Source: Flammeovirgaceae bacterium UBA976
Lineage (GTDB): Bacteria; Bacteroidota; Bacteroidia; Cytophagales; Cyclobacteriaceae
Assembly (NCBI GenBank): GCA_002292365.1
Contig: DBBU01000054.1
Coordinates: 30,562-94,561, forward strand
Length of the DNA: 64,000 nucleotides
Direction: 5' to 3'
Part shown: positions 46,503 to 56,388 of the stretch, piece after piece
Position numbering within the stretch: the first letter of the stretch is position 1
How the letters are laid out: each line of letters begins with the position of its first letter
Notes under the pieces: generated by a model
What the model saw: only the letters and a program-made list of their open reading frames with translations
Database searches by the model: none
What the model was told of the DNA's origin: nothing
Made by a program: the position numbers and the translations under genes

Positions 46503-47851
46503 TGTTGAGCGTGAATTCATACTTTTCTAAAACTACTTCTAGTGCTCCCTTAGCCATTTTTAGAATTGCCTTTGGTCTTTTGATGTTCCTCAGTATGATC
46601 AGGTTTTGGGCCTTGGGTTGGATAGATAAGCTCTATATTCAGCCTCATTTATTTTTTTCATATTACGGATTTGAATGGATTAAGCCCTTGGGTGATCTCA
46701 CTTATGTATTATTTTTTATTTGTGGTCTATCTGCACTTTTTGTTGCCCTAGGTTTAAAGTATACATGGGCTATCATTACTTTTTTCCTTACTTTCACCTA
46801 TATCGAGCTGATGGATAAAACCACTTACCTTAACCATTATTATTTGGTCAGTGTCCTCAGTTTTTTGTTGATTTTTTTACCTGCAGGGAACTATTTTGCT
46901 TGGGATATTCTTAGAGGTTCTAGAAAGTTATTTCCACAGATTCCTAAGTGGAATATCGATGCCATTAAATTGCTGCTTTGCCTGGTTTATTTATTTGCTG
47001 GATTGGCCAAATTAAATTCAGAATGGTTGCTACAAGCGATGCCATTAAAGATTTGGTTGCCTACGAAAGAAGATCTACCGCTGATTGGATTTTTATTTCG
47101 CTATGATTGGATGATTTATTTGTTTGCATGGGGGGGAGCATTGTATGATTTAATTATTCCATTTTTACTCTTAAATAGAAGTACTAGAGGTGTCGGCTTT
47201 ATGATGGTTGTTTTTTTTCATTTATTAACAGCGATTCTTTTTCCCATCGGGATGTTTCCTTACCTAATGATCTTTAGTGCGTTGATCTTTTTTAATTTCC
47301 AATTTCATCAAAAAATCATTGAAGGATTGCGTCAGGTCTTGAATATTAAAAATCGTAAAATTCATCTAATCCAAGATACAAATTTTCGGCACTCACTGAT
47401 AATCAGGGTTAAAATAATCATTTTAGCCCTATTTTTTTTAATTCAAATAGGCCTACCTCTTCGATATGTACTTTACCCAGGTAATCTTTTTTGGACCGAG
47501 GAAGGATATCGTTGGTCTTGGCGGGTAATGCTTATGGAGAAGGCAGGATCGGCGCAGTTTAAGATTGTCGATAATGCATCTGGAAGTTGGTTCTATGTCA
47601 ATAATGAAGATTTTTTAACTTCTTTTCAAGAGAAGCAAATGGCAACACAGCCAGATTTCATACTTCAATATGCCCAATTTCTAAATGTCCATTTTTCTCA
47701 ACAGGGAATGAAAGATCTGGGCATATTTGTAGATTGCTTTGTAGCTTTAAATGGCAGAAAAAGTGCTCGATATATAGATCCTGAATTTGATTTAACGAAA
47801 GGATACGATTCATTTGCACACAAGTCATGGATATTGCCTTTCAATGAATAG
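46502..47851 (+). CDS. HTTM-domain membrane protein (gamma-carboxylase-like)
   Basis: A 449-residue polytopic protein; its ATG overlaps the stop of the imelysin gene (TAATG). The N-terminal half has the horizontally transferred transmembrane (HTTM) domain, with APLAIFRIAFGLLMF at the start and YLNHYYLVSVLSFLLIFLPAG in the middle, related to vitamin K-dependent gamma-carboxylase. A soluble C-terminal part includes WRVMLMEKAGSAQF and ends RYIDPEFDL. Function in bacteria is unknown; the genomic link to iron-uptake genes is the main clue. Confidence 0.85.
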   Translation: MLSVNSYFSKTTSSAPLAIFRIAFGLLMFLSMIRFWALGWIDKLYIQPHLFFSYYGFEWIKPLGDLTYVLFFICGLSALFVALGLKYTWAIITFFLTFTYIELMDKTTYLNHYYLVSVLSFLLIFLPAGNYFAWDILRGSRKLFPQIPKWNIDAIKLLLCLVYLFAGLAKLNSEWLLQAMPLKIWLPTKEDLPLIGFLFRYDWMIYLFAWGGALYDLIIPFLLLNRSTRGVGFMMVVFFHLLTAILFPIGMFPYLMIFSALIFFNFQFHQKIIEGLRQVLNIKNRKIHLIQDTNFRHSLIIRVKIIILALFFLIQIGLPLRYVLYPGNLFWTEEGYRWSWRVMLMEKAGSAQFKIVDNASGSWFYVNNEDFLTSFQEKQMATQPDFILQYAQFLNVHFSQQGMKDLGIFVDCFVALNGRKSARYIDPEFDLTKGYDSFAHKSWILPFNE

Positions 47852-50318
47852 TTTTCTACGTATTAAGTTGATATTGTTTTTATGTTGTGTGGGTCAGTTC
47901 AGTTGGTCGCAAATTTCAGTTTCCGGTATCATATATGATGAAAAAGGAAAGCCTAAAGAGGCAGTAGAAATACAAATTGATGACACCGATTTTAGCGAAA
48001 GTACCGATACTTCAGGTCGGTATAGACTAGAGATCACTGATAAGGGAATCTATAAGTTGATAGCTTTCGCTTACGGATATCAAATCTTTGAAAAAGTAAT
48101 ACAAATTTCTCGTGATACCCTTATTGATATCTCATTGCTTAAATTAAGTCGAGACTTGTCCGAGGTAGTAATTTTGGATCAAAAACAACGCGTATTCAAT
48201 TTGGGTAGATTAAATACCGTTGAGGGTACCCGAATTTATGCGGGTAAAAAGAATGAGGTTATTTTGGTAGATCAAATTGTAGGTAATAAGGCAAACAATA
48301 ACTCCAGACAGATTTATTCACAAATTGTAGGACTCAATATATATGAGAGTGGTGATGGTGGATTACAATTGAGTATCGGTGGACGTGGTTTAGATCCCAA
48401 TCGGTCTGCGAATTTTAATACCCGACAGAATGGATATGACATCAGTCCTGATGTATTGGGGTATCCCGAGAGTTATTATACGCCGCCCGCAGAGGCTTTG
48501 TCCCAAATTCAAGTAGTTCGCGGTGCTGCTGCCCTGCAGTATGGGACTCAGTTCGGAGGATTGATTAATTTCAAAATGCATCAACCCACACCCGATAAAA
48601 AAATAGAACTTATTGCACGGCAGTCCGTGGGGAGCTTTAATTTTTTCTCTTCTTTCAATAGCTTGAGTGGTACCTTAGGCAAGTTAAGCTACTATACCTA
48701 TTATCATCACAAGCAGAGTGGTGGATTCAGACCCAATTCGGGTTACAATTCAAATAATACTTTCACTTATTTGAACTACCAATTTAATCCGGAAACCAAC
48801 GTATCCTTTGAGTATACCTACCTCAATTATTTAGCCCAGCAGCCAGGTGGATTGACAGATACGCAGTTTGGATTAGATCCGATCTACAGCAATCGTACTA
48901 GAAATTGGTTCGAAATAGATTGGAATTTAGCCGCCCTCAATTTTAATCATAGTTTTTCTTCTAAAACGAAGTTATCTGCGATGATTTTTGGTTTGGTCGC
49001 TGAGAGAAAGTCACTAGGCTATAGAGGAAATCCCATCAACTTGAATAGCAACCCAGTGGCTGAAGATGATTATAAAGACCAAAATGGAGATTTTATTTTT
49101 AATAGGGACTTGATTGCAGGATTTTTTCGGAATTACGGTACCGAAATTAGATTGTTATCTCGATATAAAATAAAAGGAACGGCAGGTGTTTTTTTATTAG
49201 GAACTAAATTTTATAAATCGCGAAATACAACAAATCAAGGTCCCGGAAGTATAGGGATTGATGCTGATTTTGATTTTGAGTATGAAGTTTTTCCAGACTA
49301 TCCCAATCAATCGGACTTTACCTTTCCCAATCTGAATTTTTCATTATTTGGCGAAAATATATTTTTCATTAATGAGAAATTTGCCGTCACACCTGGATTT
49401 AGATTTGAGCATATTTTCACCGAAAGTGAAGGTGTTTACAGTGAAGTTCTCTATGATATTGCCCAGAATCCCATAAGTAATGTTGAGCAAATAGACGATC
49501 GCTCTTTCAACCGCTCTTTTATGCTTTTGGGCTTGGGATTAAGTTATACTGCAGGAGCAAAAGCTGAAGGGTATGCCAATATTTCTCAAAATTACAGATC
49601 GGTTACTTTCAGTGATATACGCACGGTAAGTCCTACCTTCATTGTGGATCCCGACATCACCGATGAGCAAGGCTATACCTTAGATCTTGGCATCAGGAGT
49701 TTGACTACAAAGATGCTTAATTTCGATGTCAGTATTTTCGGATTGCTGTATGATGATCGAATTGGAATTATTTTGGATGATCGTGCCAATCGAGTGAGAA
49801 AAAATATTGGAGAAGCTTTTATTTATGGGCTCGAGATCTTTGGAGATTTTAATTTGGTGAGTACCCTCAATAAAGATTGGAAAGAGGTTAAATGGAATGT
49901 TTTTATCAATACTGCATTTACTGAATCAAGTTATTTAACCTCTGAGGATAACAATGTGAAAGGTAAAAAAGTGGAGTTCATTCCCATGCTTAACTTTAAG
50001 AGCGGTATAAATTTTGGCTTCCGAAATTTGATGGGGAGTTTGCAATGGATCTATCTCAGTGAGCAATTTACGGATGTTGAAAATTCTACCATTGCTGTGG
50101 ATGGGGATAATAGAAATGGACTCATTGGTGAAATACCTAGCTACCATGTCATGGACCTTTCCTTTGCCTATAGTTTTAAAAATTTCAAAATAGAATCAGG
50201 AATTAATAACCTCATGAATAACTCTTATTTTACCCGAAGGGCTATTTCTTATCCAGGTCCGGGTATCATTCCTTCAGAGTCCCGAAGTTTCTACACAACC
50301 CTCCAAGTTAAATTTTAA
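47844..50318 (+). CDS. TonB-dependent receptor, FecA-like
   Basis: About 824 residues from ATG 47844, whose signal peptide ends FSWSQ; the start overlaps the HTTM stop by 8 bases. Order: carboxypeptidase-regulatory-like domain (about 24-105), plug domain (about 115-235) with GLNIYESGDGGLQLSIGGRG and IQVVRGAAALQYG, then a 22-strand barrel ending in an aromatic LQVKF. The plug resembles ferric citrate/siderophore receptors. The outer-membrane transporter of the operon; ligand inferred from family only. Confidence 0.9.
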   Translation: MNSFLRIKLILFLCCVGQFSWSQISVSGIIYDEKGKPKEAVEIQIDDTDFSESTDTSGRYRLEITDKGIYKLIAFAYGYQIFEKVIQISRDTLIDISLLKLSRDLSEVVILDQKQRVFNLGRLNTVEGTRIYAGKKNEVILVDQIVGNKANNNSRQIYSQIVGLNIYESGDGGLQLSIGGRGLDPNRSANFNTRQNGYDISPDVLGYPESYYTPPAEALSQIQVVRGAAALQYGTQFGGLINFKMHQPTPDKKIELIARQSVGSFNFFSSFNSLSGTLGKLSYYTYYHHKQSGGFRPNSGYNSNNTFTYLNYQFNPETNVSFEYTYLNYLAQQPGGLTDTQFGLDPIYSNRTRNWFEIDWNLAALNFNHSFSSKTKLSAMIFGLVAERKSLGYRGNPINLNSNPVAEDDYKDQNGDFIFNRDLIAGFFRNYGTEIRLLSRYKIKGTAGVFLLGTKFYKSRNTTNQGPGSIGIDADFDFEYEVFPDYPNQSDFTFPNLNFSLFGENIFFINEKFAVTPGFRFEHIFTESEGVYSEVLYDIAQNPISNVEQIDDRSFNRSFMLLGLGLSYTAGAKAEGYANISQNYRSVTFSDIRTVSPTFIVDPDITDEQGYTLDLGIRSLTTKMLNFDVSIFGLLYDDRIGIILDDRANRVRKNIGEAFIYGLEIFGDFNLVSTLNKDWKEVKWNVFINTAFTESSYLTSEDNNVKGKKVEFIPMLNFKSGINFGFRNLMGSLQWIYLSEQFTDVENSTIAVDGDNRNGLIGEIPSYHVMDLSFAYSFKNFKIESGINNLMNNSYFTRRAISYPGPGIIPSESRSFYTTLQVKF

Positions 50319-50575
50319 TGAAGGCCAAAGCAGTCTTCAATTTCCGTTTAATAGTCGTTGTGATGGACGGATATCAAAACCCTCTTTGAAAATCAATAGC
50401 CCTAAGGAAGGCCATTATTTAATAAAATTATAATTCCATATTATCCTTGTTATTTTTGCTTTTTAGATCCCATAAACTTAAACGAGAAAGTTGCAGTTTA
50501 TGCGCTAACAAATAATGATGATACTCTCTAAAAGGGAGCGTGATAGGACAACTAACACTCAAAAATAATAATATC

Positions 50576-51610
50576 ATGGATACACCAAAGCGTACAGAAA
50601 TCGGAGCCATAGGAGAGTTTGGACTTATAGATAAAATTAATCAGCGTGCAGTCCTTCAACATGCTTCAACACTAAAAGGCATTGGAGATGATGCTGCGGT
50701 TATTGATGGCGGATCTGATCATAAGAAACTGATCAGTACCGATATGCTATTGGAGGGCGTACATTTTGATTTGAGCTATATGCCATTGACACATCTTGGA
50801 TATAAAGCAGTAACGGTGAACGTTTCGGATATTGCGGCTATGAACGGAATACCGAAACAAATGACAATCAGTCTTGGCTTGAGTAATCGTATGTCTGTGG
50901 AGGCTGTGGAAGCTCTTTATGAGGGGATTTTTGCAGCAGCAAAAGACTATCAGATTGATATAGTAGGAGGAGATACTACCTCTTCGAGATCTGGTTTGGT
51001 CATTTCGATCACCCTCATCGGTGAATCGGCACTAGACAACATTGTCTATAGAAATGGCGCTAAAGAGGGAGATATATTATGCCTTTCAGGAGACATTGGC
51101 GGTGCCTATATGGGTTTGCAAATCTTAGAACGTGAAAAAGAAGTTTTTAAAGCAGATCCAAACATGCAACCTCAATTAGACAAATATTCCTACATAGTGG
51201 GCCGGCAATTGCGTCCGAAAGCTCGGATGGATGTCATTCATGAATTACGAGACTTGGGCATTTTACCTACTTCAATGATTGATATTTCGGATGGGCTTGC
51301 CTCTGAAATTTTCCATTTATGCGAGCAATCCCAAAAAGGAGCTTGTATTTATGAGGACAAGTTACCCATTGAAAAGCAAACTTTTGATACCGCTGCTGAG
51401 TTCAGTATGGATCCTAACACCGCAGCGCTCAATGGGGGAGAAGATTATGAACTCCTTTTCACCATCGATCAAAAGGATTTTGAGAAAATGAAAAATCATG
51501 ATGACATCACCACGATTGGTTACATGCATGCCCCCGATTTAGGTAAGGTTATGGTTACCGACAATAAAAACACCATTGAATTGATTGCGCAAGGCTGGAT
51601 TCATTTCTAA
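50576..51610 (+). CDS. thiL: Thiamine-monophosphate kinase
   Basis: About 344 residues from ATG 50576 (a GTG 36 bases upstream is less likely). PurM/ThiL fold with GIGDDAAVI near the N-terminus, GGDTTSS and MIDISDGLASE, all ATP or magnesium-binding motifs of ThiL. It phosphorylates thiamine monophosphate to the diphosphate cofactor. A TATTTTTG box at 50451-50458 is a possible promoter. No TPP riboswitch was recognised upstream. Confidence 0.93.
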   Translation: MDTPKRTEIGAIGEFGLIDKINQRAVLQHASTLKGIGDDAAVIDGGSDHKKLISTDMLLEGVHFDLSYMPLTHLGYKAVTVNVSDIAAMNGIPKQMTISLGLSNRMSVEAVEALYEGIFAAAKDYQIDIVGGDTTSSRSGLVISITLIGESALDNIVYRNGAKEGDILCLSGDIGGAYMGLQILEREKEVFKADPNMQPQLDKYSYIVGRQLRPKARMDVIHELRDLGILPTSMIDISDGLASEIFHLCEQSQKGACIYEDKLPIEKQTFDTAAEFSMDPNTAALNGGEDYELLFTIDQKDFEKMKNHDDITTIGYMHAPDLGKVMVTDNKNTIELIAQGWIHF

Positions 51611-51927
51611 GCGCCTTTTTTTAATATTTTCTTCAGTGTTGACACATGGAGAAGTGAAAACTGCTCAGTATTTATAAGATTCTGTACAATGAAAAGCATT
51701 TATTAGGCATTTAATTTTGAATAGAGGGGTGATAGCTTTGGTTTTATCTCCATGGATTTCATGGGGAAAAGGCTATTTTGCTGAGTAAATGCTATAAATA
51801 TATTCAATATCCTAGTAATAGGAATCTATTTGAGTATTGGCAAAAAATAAGCGGTTGACTTTTTGATCAACCGCTTAACAATTCTGGAATATGTAAACAT
51901 CTCTTTCAAATAGACCCTCTTTAAAAT
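51611..51927. other. Intergenic region between convergent thiL and yceI
   Basis: 317 AT-rich bases with no convincing coding potential. The only clear element is the yceI terminator hairpin at 51841-51876. Confidence 0.5.
51841..51876 (-). terminator. Intrinsic terminator downstream of yceI
   Basis: AAGCGGTTGA (51849-51858) and TCAACCGCTT (51867-51876) form a perfect 10-bp stem with an 8-base loop. Read on the minus strand the stem is followed by TTATTTTTTG, a U-rich tail, so it ends the yceI transcript. Confidence 0.78.
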
Positions 51928-52497
51928 TTAGTTCTGGGTAATTACAGAGATGGCTACTTTTATTTCATCATAAATCAATTTATCACCTAAGTCCATGAAA
52001 AAACTTCCTGATCGATGCTTTACTTCATATTCCGAACGGTCAAAAGTGAAGGTGGCCGATGCTGTATAACCATTTCCAGTAGGTGTTAAGGAGGCATCAA
52101 ATTCAATAGATTTTGTAATATCTCTAACGGTAAAATCAGCGACGATTCGGTATAGATTATCTTTTTCTTCCGTAGCTTTCACAATGATCAACTGTGCGGT
52201 TGGAAATGCATTGGCATCAAAGAAATCTTCAGATTTGAGATGATTTTCCAATTTACCGCGATAGGCTTCTGAAACATCTAAATTTGTGATGGATGTCATA
52301 TCAACTTCAAAAGCACCTCCGGTCAATTGTCCATCCGAGATCTCTAGAGTACCAGATTTTAAACTTATAAGTCCATTGTGAGTGGTAGTAGCACTGCCTC
52401 CTTCCCATTCAATAGTACTTTTTTGAGTATTTACAAGCACCGTTTCAAGTGGGGATAGATTTAACGTTAATAAGGATAAAATAATTGCTAAGGTCAT
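51928..52497 (-). CDS. YceI-family periplasmic protein
   Basis: A 189-residue protein with a signal peptide (about 1-18) and a YceI lipocalin-like barrel, recognisable from STIEWEGGSATTTHNG, HLKSEDFFDANAFPTAQ and FTVRDITKSIEF. YceI proteins bind isoprenoid-type lipids; the physiological role is usually unknown. Single gene with its own terminator. Confidence 0.9.
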   Translation of the reverse strand: MTLAIILSLLTLNLSPLETVLVNTQKSTIEWEGGSATTTHNGLISLKSGTLEISDGQLTGGAFEVDMTSITNLDVSEAYRGKLENHLKSEDFFDANAFPTAQLIIVKATEEKDNLYRIVADFTVRDITKSIEFDASLTPTGNGYTASATFTFDRSEYEVKHRSGSFFMDLGDKLIYDEIKVAISVITQN

Positions 52498-52805
52498 AAG
52501 ATATTTTTTTAAGTAATTATAAATTATTTTTTTATTTGATCAAAGTAAATGATAAGTTCTGATTTCTGGATTAATCTAAATTAATAAATAACAAATAATA
52601 AATTTTTATTTCGTTGTCAGTTTTTTTGAAGAGTAGTAGGTTTTAGAGTCAACTTAAGGTTCTATTCGATCAGCGTAATATTTGGAATTCCCAATTCTTT
52701 AAATCGTCAGTAACTATCCCTATAATACGACCATGAGCCAAAATTCAAATCGGTTGAAGGTTATTGAGACTTATTAGTTAATTTTAAAGTTTCAATGTAC
52801 TAGGC
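52498..52805. other. AT-rich divergent intergenic region
   Basis: 308 bases between divergent yceI and the DUF3109 gene. No exact TTG-N19-TAnnTTTG promoter, RNA gene or coding remnant was recognised. Confidence 0.4.
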
Positions 52806-53390
52806 ATGATCATAATAGACAAAACCGTAATTTCTTCAGATATTTATCAGGAACAGTTCATCTGTGACTTGGACAAATGTAAAGGAGCTTGTTGCGTAGA
52901 AGGAGATCTTGGAGCTCCTTTGGGACTAGATGAGCTACCGCTGATTGAAGGTGCTGTCAAAGAAGCAAAAACTTATTTATCCCAAGAATCGAAAGAAATA
53001 TTAGATAAAGGAGGCGCCTATATCTTAGATGAAGAGGGGGATTTCTCCACAACGACCCTCAAGGGTAAAGAGTGTAGTTTTGCCTTTTATGATGAGGAGA
53101 AAACTTTAAAATGTAGTCTTGAACAGGCATGGATTGATGGTAAATCAAACTTCCGAAAGCCCATAAGTTGCCATTTATATCCCATAAGGATTGCCCAATT
53201 GCAAGAATATGAAACTCTAAATTATGATCGATGGAGTATTTGTGAATGCGCCAGGATCTTAGGTAAAAACAAAGGCGTAGCGATTTATAAATTTTTAAAG
53301 GAACCACTCATTAGAAAATATGGCGAGGATTGGTATCAAAAGTTGTGTGATGAAATCGAGTTACTGAAGGCGGATACGACCAAGGCATAA
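52806..53390 (+). CDS. DUF3109 cysteine-rich protein
   Basis: A 194-residue cytoplasmic protein of the DUF3109 family, common in Bacteroidota. The cysteine pattern is CDLDKCKGACC near residues 20-30, single cysteines in GKECSF and LKCSLEQ, then CHLYPIRI and SICECA, which suggests a bound metal or Fe-S cluster. No enzymatic activity is known. The ada/ogt relic follows immediately in the same direction. Confidence 0.88.
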   Translation: MIIIDKTVISSDIYQEQFICDLDKCKGACCVEGDLGAPLGLDELPLIEGAVKEAKTYLSQESKEILDKGGAYILDEEGDFSTTTLKGKECSFAFYDEEKTLKCSLEQAWIDGKSNFRKPISCHLYPIRIAQLQEYETLNYDRWSICECARILGKNKGVAIYKFLKEPLIRKYGEDWYQKLCDEIELLKADTTKA

Positions 53391-53989
53391 AAATAAAATA
53401 ATATACGATCAAATAGCAAACTTTCTGGGGGCCAAATTAAACCCTAGCTATAAGCAAACAGCTCTATTTACAGATCTTTATGGCGATGTTCTTTCTGATT
53501 CATCAGAGAATAAAAAGTTGAAATTAGTGCCTATGGAGGTAAATTTCTCACAAATCCAGGGCAAAAAACGACTCATTTACTATGATTTTTTCGAAAGTAT
53601 GTTTGGAAACATGATCATTGATCTTCCAGTAAAGGCGTTTCTCGTGATGTTTTACTAGGACATTAATGAAGCCTTAATAGGCTTGCAACAACAATATCCA
53701 AATGCCCAAATTATAGCAGGGCAAGATAGGTATCAAGATTATGTTAAAAACTTTTTGGACGGTACTAAAGGGCACAAGGAAGGACTTACCTTACATTTAC
53801 ATGGAACATCGTTTCAATTTAAGTATGGCAGGATTGTTGAATATACCGAGTGGGGTACTGAGTACCTTTGGGGCCATCGCTAAATATCTGAAGAATTCTT
53901 TGGTTTCCAGGGCAGTAGGTACTGACGTCGGATCTAATCCTGTAACAATTAGATTTAGAACAATTTATTACGGTCATTGGTTAGGTTAA
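53389..53989 (+). pseudogene. Decayed Ada/Ogt methylguanine-DNA methyltransferase gene
   Basis: The translated pieces match the C-terminal half of the AraC-type/Ogt fusion proteins of Bacteroidota: YYDFFESMFGNMII, then SSSKGVS in a shifted frame, DINEALIGLQQQYPNAQ, LHLHGTSFQFK, then LLNIPSGVLSTFGAIAKYL and SRAVGTDVGSNPV in another frame. Lesions include a TAG at 53656-53658 (where a Glu codon is expected), lost bases near 53620 and 53824-53834, and truncation before the PCHR active site, which is absent. The AraC-like N-terminus is barely recognisable. It could not repair alkylated DNA. Confidence 0.85.
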
Positions 53990-54922
53990 TTTCAGCTTAA
54001 AAAAATCGTAGGGTTGATTACGTGCGTCATTTGCCAGAGACTGTAAGGCTTTGTAATGATCGTTTAGATTTAATTCTGGATGGATAAAATTGAAATTTTT
54101 GTGTCTCCAAAATGACATGGAAGCACCGGCATAGGCAGTGAAGGCACCCAGCCCCTTTTGTTCAATAGCAGTTAAGGTGACTTGCTTTGAATAACCTCTT
54201 AAAAAACCTTGTACTTTATCGGCGCTGAGGCGACCTTCTTCGGAGCAAAGCCCAATAATAGCCATTCCGACATCAAATATGCGATAATAATAAGTAGCTT
54301 CCTCGAAATCCATTAGGGTCACCCTCTGTTTGTCTGGGCTAATAAGCACATTGTCACAGAACAGATCACTATGTATGAAAGCCCGTGGAAGTTCATCGGA
54401 TAAGTGAGGTGCTAACTCTGAGACGATGTTTGTAAGCCAAGTTCTAAAAGGATCTTTTGGCGCATAATCATTTAATAGATCAAAATGCTCTTTTCCAAAG
54501 TTGAGATCATATGGCAGATAATCAGGGGGAGGTATTCGATGAAGTTTACCTACCTGAAATCCTACTAACTCGATCAGCGGTAGTGTTAAATAAGGCTTTA
54601 TTCCTCCCGAGATGAATCTTTTGATCATGACAGGCTTTTGGCGCCAAAGCGTGATAGGCATCCCATTTTTGGCAGAGACTATTTTTGAGGTCTCAAAACG
54701 ATTATTTTCTAGGTATTGAAGGAGTTGACTTAGGGCCAGAACCTCTTCCCAAGTTTTTTGCTCAAAGAGACTGAGGACGTAGTTCTCCTCCTTGAGAGTG
54801 ACTTGGTAATTGGTATTTTCTATACCCCCACTTAATACGCTAAAGGAATCAAAGGTTTCCAATCCATAGGGTGTCAAAATCTCGAAAAGGTCTTGAGTAG
54901 TTAGCGCCGTATAAGGGTCCAT
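53981..54922 (-). CDS. thrB: Type II homoserine kinase-like (APH-fold) phosphotransferase
   Basis: About 313 residues from ATG 54922; the longer frame would overlap thrC. The fold is aminoglycoside-phosphotransferase/choline-kinase-like with the catalytic loop FIHSDLFCDNVLI and metal-binding MDFEEA, and the N-terminal GGIENTNYQV nucleotide loop. This is the ThrB2 form that replaces the GHMP-type homoserine kinase in some bacteria. Directly downstream of threonine synthase, which consumes its product, so the role is well supported by context. Confidence 0.82.
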   Translation of the reverse strand: MDPYTALTTQDLFEILTPYGLETFDSFSVLSGGIENTNYQVTLKEENYVLSLFEQKTWEEVLALSQLLQYLENNRFETSKIVSAKNGMPITLWRQKPVMIKRFISGGIKPYLTLPLIELVGFQVGKLHRIPPPDYLPYDLNFGKEHFDLLNDYAPKDPFRTWLTNIVSELAPHLSDELPRAFIHSDLFCDNVLISPDKQRVTLMDFEEATYYYRIFDVGMAIIGLCSEEGRLSADKVQGFLRGYSKQVTLTAIEQKGLGAFTAYAGASMSFWRHKNFNFIHPELNLNDHYKALQSLANDARNQPYDFFKLKLT

Positions 54923-54936
54923 TTTTTGAAAAAAAA

Positions 54937-56388
54937 TTAAGCAGGGTGATGTAAATCCCAATGTGTATTCATGGTTTCTTTTAAGGCGCTGTGTAAGCGG
55001 GAATAGTGACAGGTATAATTTTTTTGGCATTTTACTTTTGCTTCCTCAATAGAAGGATGCATAGCGGCTCGGGGCATTTGATCAGCACCCAATAAACGTT
55101 CCATTGTCTCAGGAAACTTGGCAGGATGGGCGGTAGCGAGACAAATCAATGGGTGCTCGCCCAATTGTACTTTTAATTGATCTGCTGCGGCTACCGCCAC
55201 TGCTCCATGTGGATCCAATAAATAATGTTCCTCCTCGAAGACATTTTTAATGGTTTTTAATGTCTGCTCATCGGAGATGCTTTTGGATAAAAACCCTTTT
55301 CGGTATTCGGTCATCGTTTCTGTATCAAAAATGGCCAGTCCTGTTCGTTCAAAAGTTTCCATCCATTCCTTAATTTTTTCCGTATCACCCTCCACATTAA
55401 AATACAAAAAACGCCAGAAATTGATGGGAACCAATATATCTATAGCAGATGATACGGTTTCATGAATGGGTTGCTTTGAAAACACACCTTGTGTAAAAAT
55501 TCGGTTTAGGCAGGCGTTTTGATTGTTTGCCACTACCAAATAATGAATCGGCAATCCCATCTTTCTAGCCAATCCTCCTGCACATAAATTACCAAAGCCA
55601 CCAGAAGGTACGGCCATATTTACGGGAGCGCCAACTTCTTTTGCAATTCGCAGGTACCCATAGAAATAATGGACGGTCTGCATCATGATCCGTCCCCAAT
55701 TAAGGGAGTTGACACTAGACAGTTTAAGTTTTTTTTTAAAAGCATCATCAGTATAAAGTTGGCTAATGACGACATCGAGATCATCACCCCCCTCCGGACA
55801 ATTAAAAACGCCCACGGGATGTACATTGGCATGGGGTAGGGTGGTCATTTGTCTTTCTTGTGCCTCAGTAATCAGTCCTTTCGGATACAAAACCCAGGCA
55901 TCTAAATTCGATTTTCCGGCAACAAAATGCGCTGCAGCGGGGCCCGTATCTCCTGTGGTCGCTACGATCACCGAGAGATGTTCACTTTTTCTTTTAAGAA
56001 AGAAATTAACCAAATTAACCATAAAAGACATGCCTACGTCCTTAAAGGAAAGGGTAGGGCCATAAAATAATTCCATGATGTAGGTTTCATCCCGAGTTTC
56101 CAACTGATGAAAGGGAATGACTTCTTTGGTTTCAAAAGTGTCATAACATTCATCAAGGAGCAGACGCAGCTCAACAGCAGAGACAATACTTCGATCAATA
56201 AACAATGATAATACTTCGAATGCCAGCGCTTTGTAGCTCAGTGCTTTCCATTTAATTAAATCAGAATGCGTCACTTTTGGTAAATATTCGGGGACATATA
56301 ATCCACCATCCAATGCGTAGCCATCCAAAATAGCTTTTTCAAAGTCGACGGTAGGACCACCTCCTTTGTTACTTTTATAATTGAGCAT
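54937..56388 (-). CDS. thrC: Threonine synthase
   Basis: A 483-residue PLP enzyme of fold type II converting O-phosphohomoserine to threonine. The PLP-binding Lys116 lies in PTLSFKDVGM, preceded by the N-terminal SNKGGGPTVDFEKA signature of the long thrC form, and VATTGDTGPAA binds the cofactor phosphate. It is transcribed after an ornithine cyclodeaminase-like gene (14-base overlap) and before a type II homoserine kinase. Confidence 0.94.
   Translation of the reverse strand: MLNYKSNKGGGPTVDFEKAILDGYALDGGLYVPEYLPKVTHSDLIKWKALSYKALAFEVLSLFIDRSIVSAVELRLLLDECYDTFETKEVIPFHQLETRDETYIMELFYGPTLSFKDVGMSFMVNLVNFFLKRKSEHLSVIVATTGDTGPAAAHFVAGKSNLDAWVLYPKGLITEAQERQMTTLPHANVHPVGVFNCPEGGDDLDVVISQLYTDDAFKKKLKLSSVNSLNWGRIMMQTVHYFYGYLRIAKEVGAPVNMAVPSGGFGNLCAGGLARKMGLPIHYLVVANNQNACLNRIFTQGVFSKQPIHETVSSAIDILVPINFWRFLYFNVEGDTEKIKEWMETFERTGLAIFDTETMTEYRKGFLSKSISDEQTLKTIKNVFEEEHYLLDPHGAVAVAAADQLKVQLGEHPLICLATAHPAKFPETMERLLGADQMPRAAMHPSIEEAKVKCQKNYTCHYSRLHSALKETMNTHWDLHHPA

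Noticed and set aside
47600-47850. Cobalamin riboswitch before the TonB receptor
   Set aside because: The receptor start overlaps the preceding HTTM gene by 8 bases, leaving no leader RNA.
50319-50575. TPP riboswitch before thiL
   Set aside because: No recognisable thi-box sequence was found; only a -7-like box is present.
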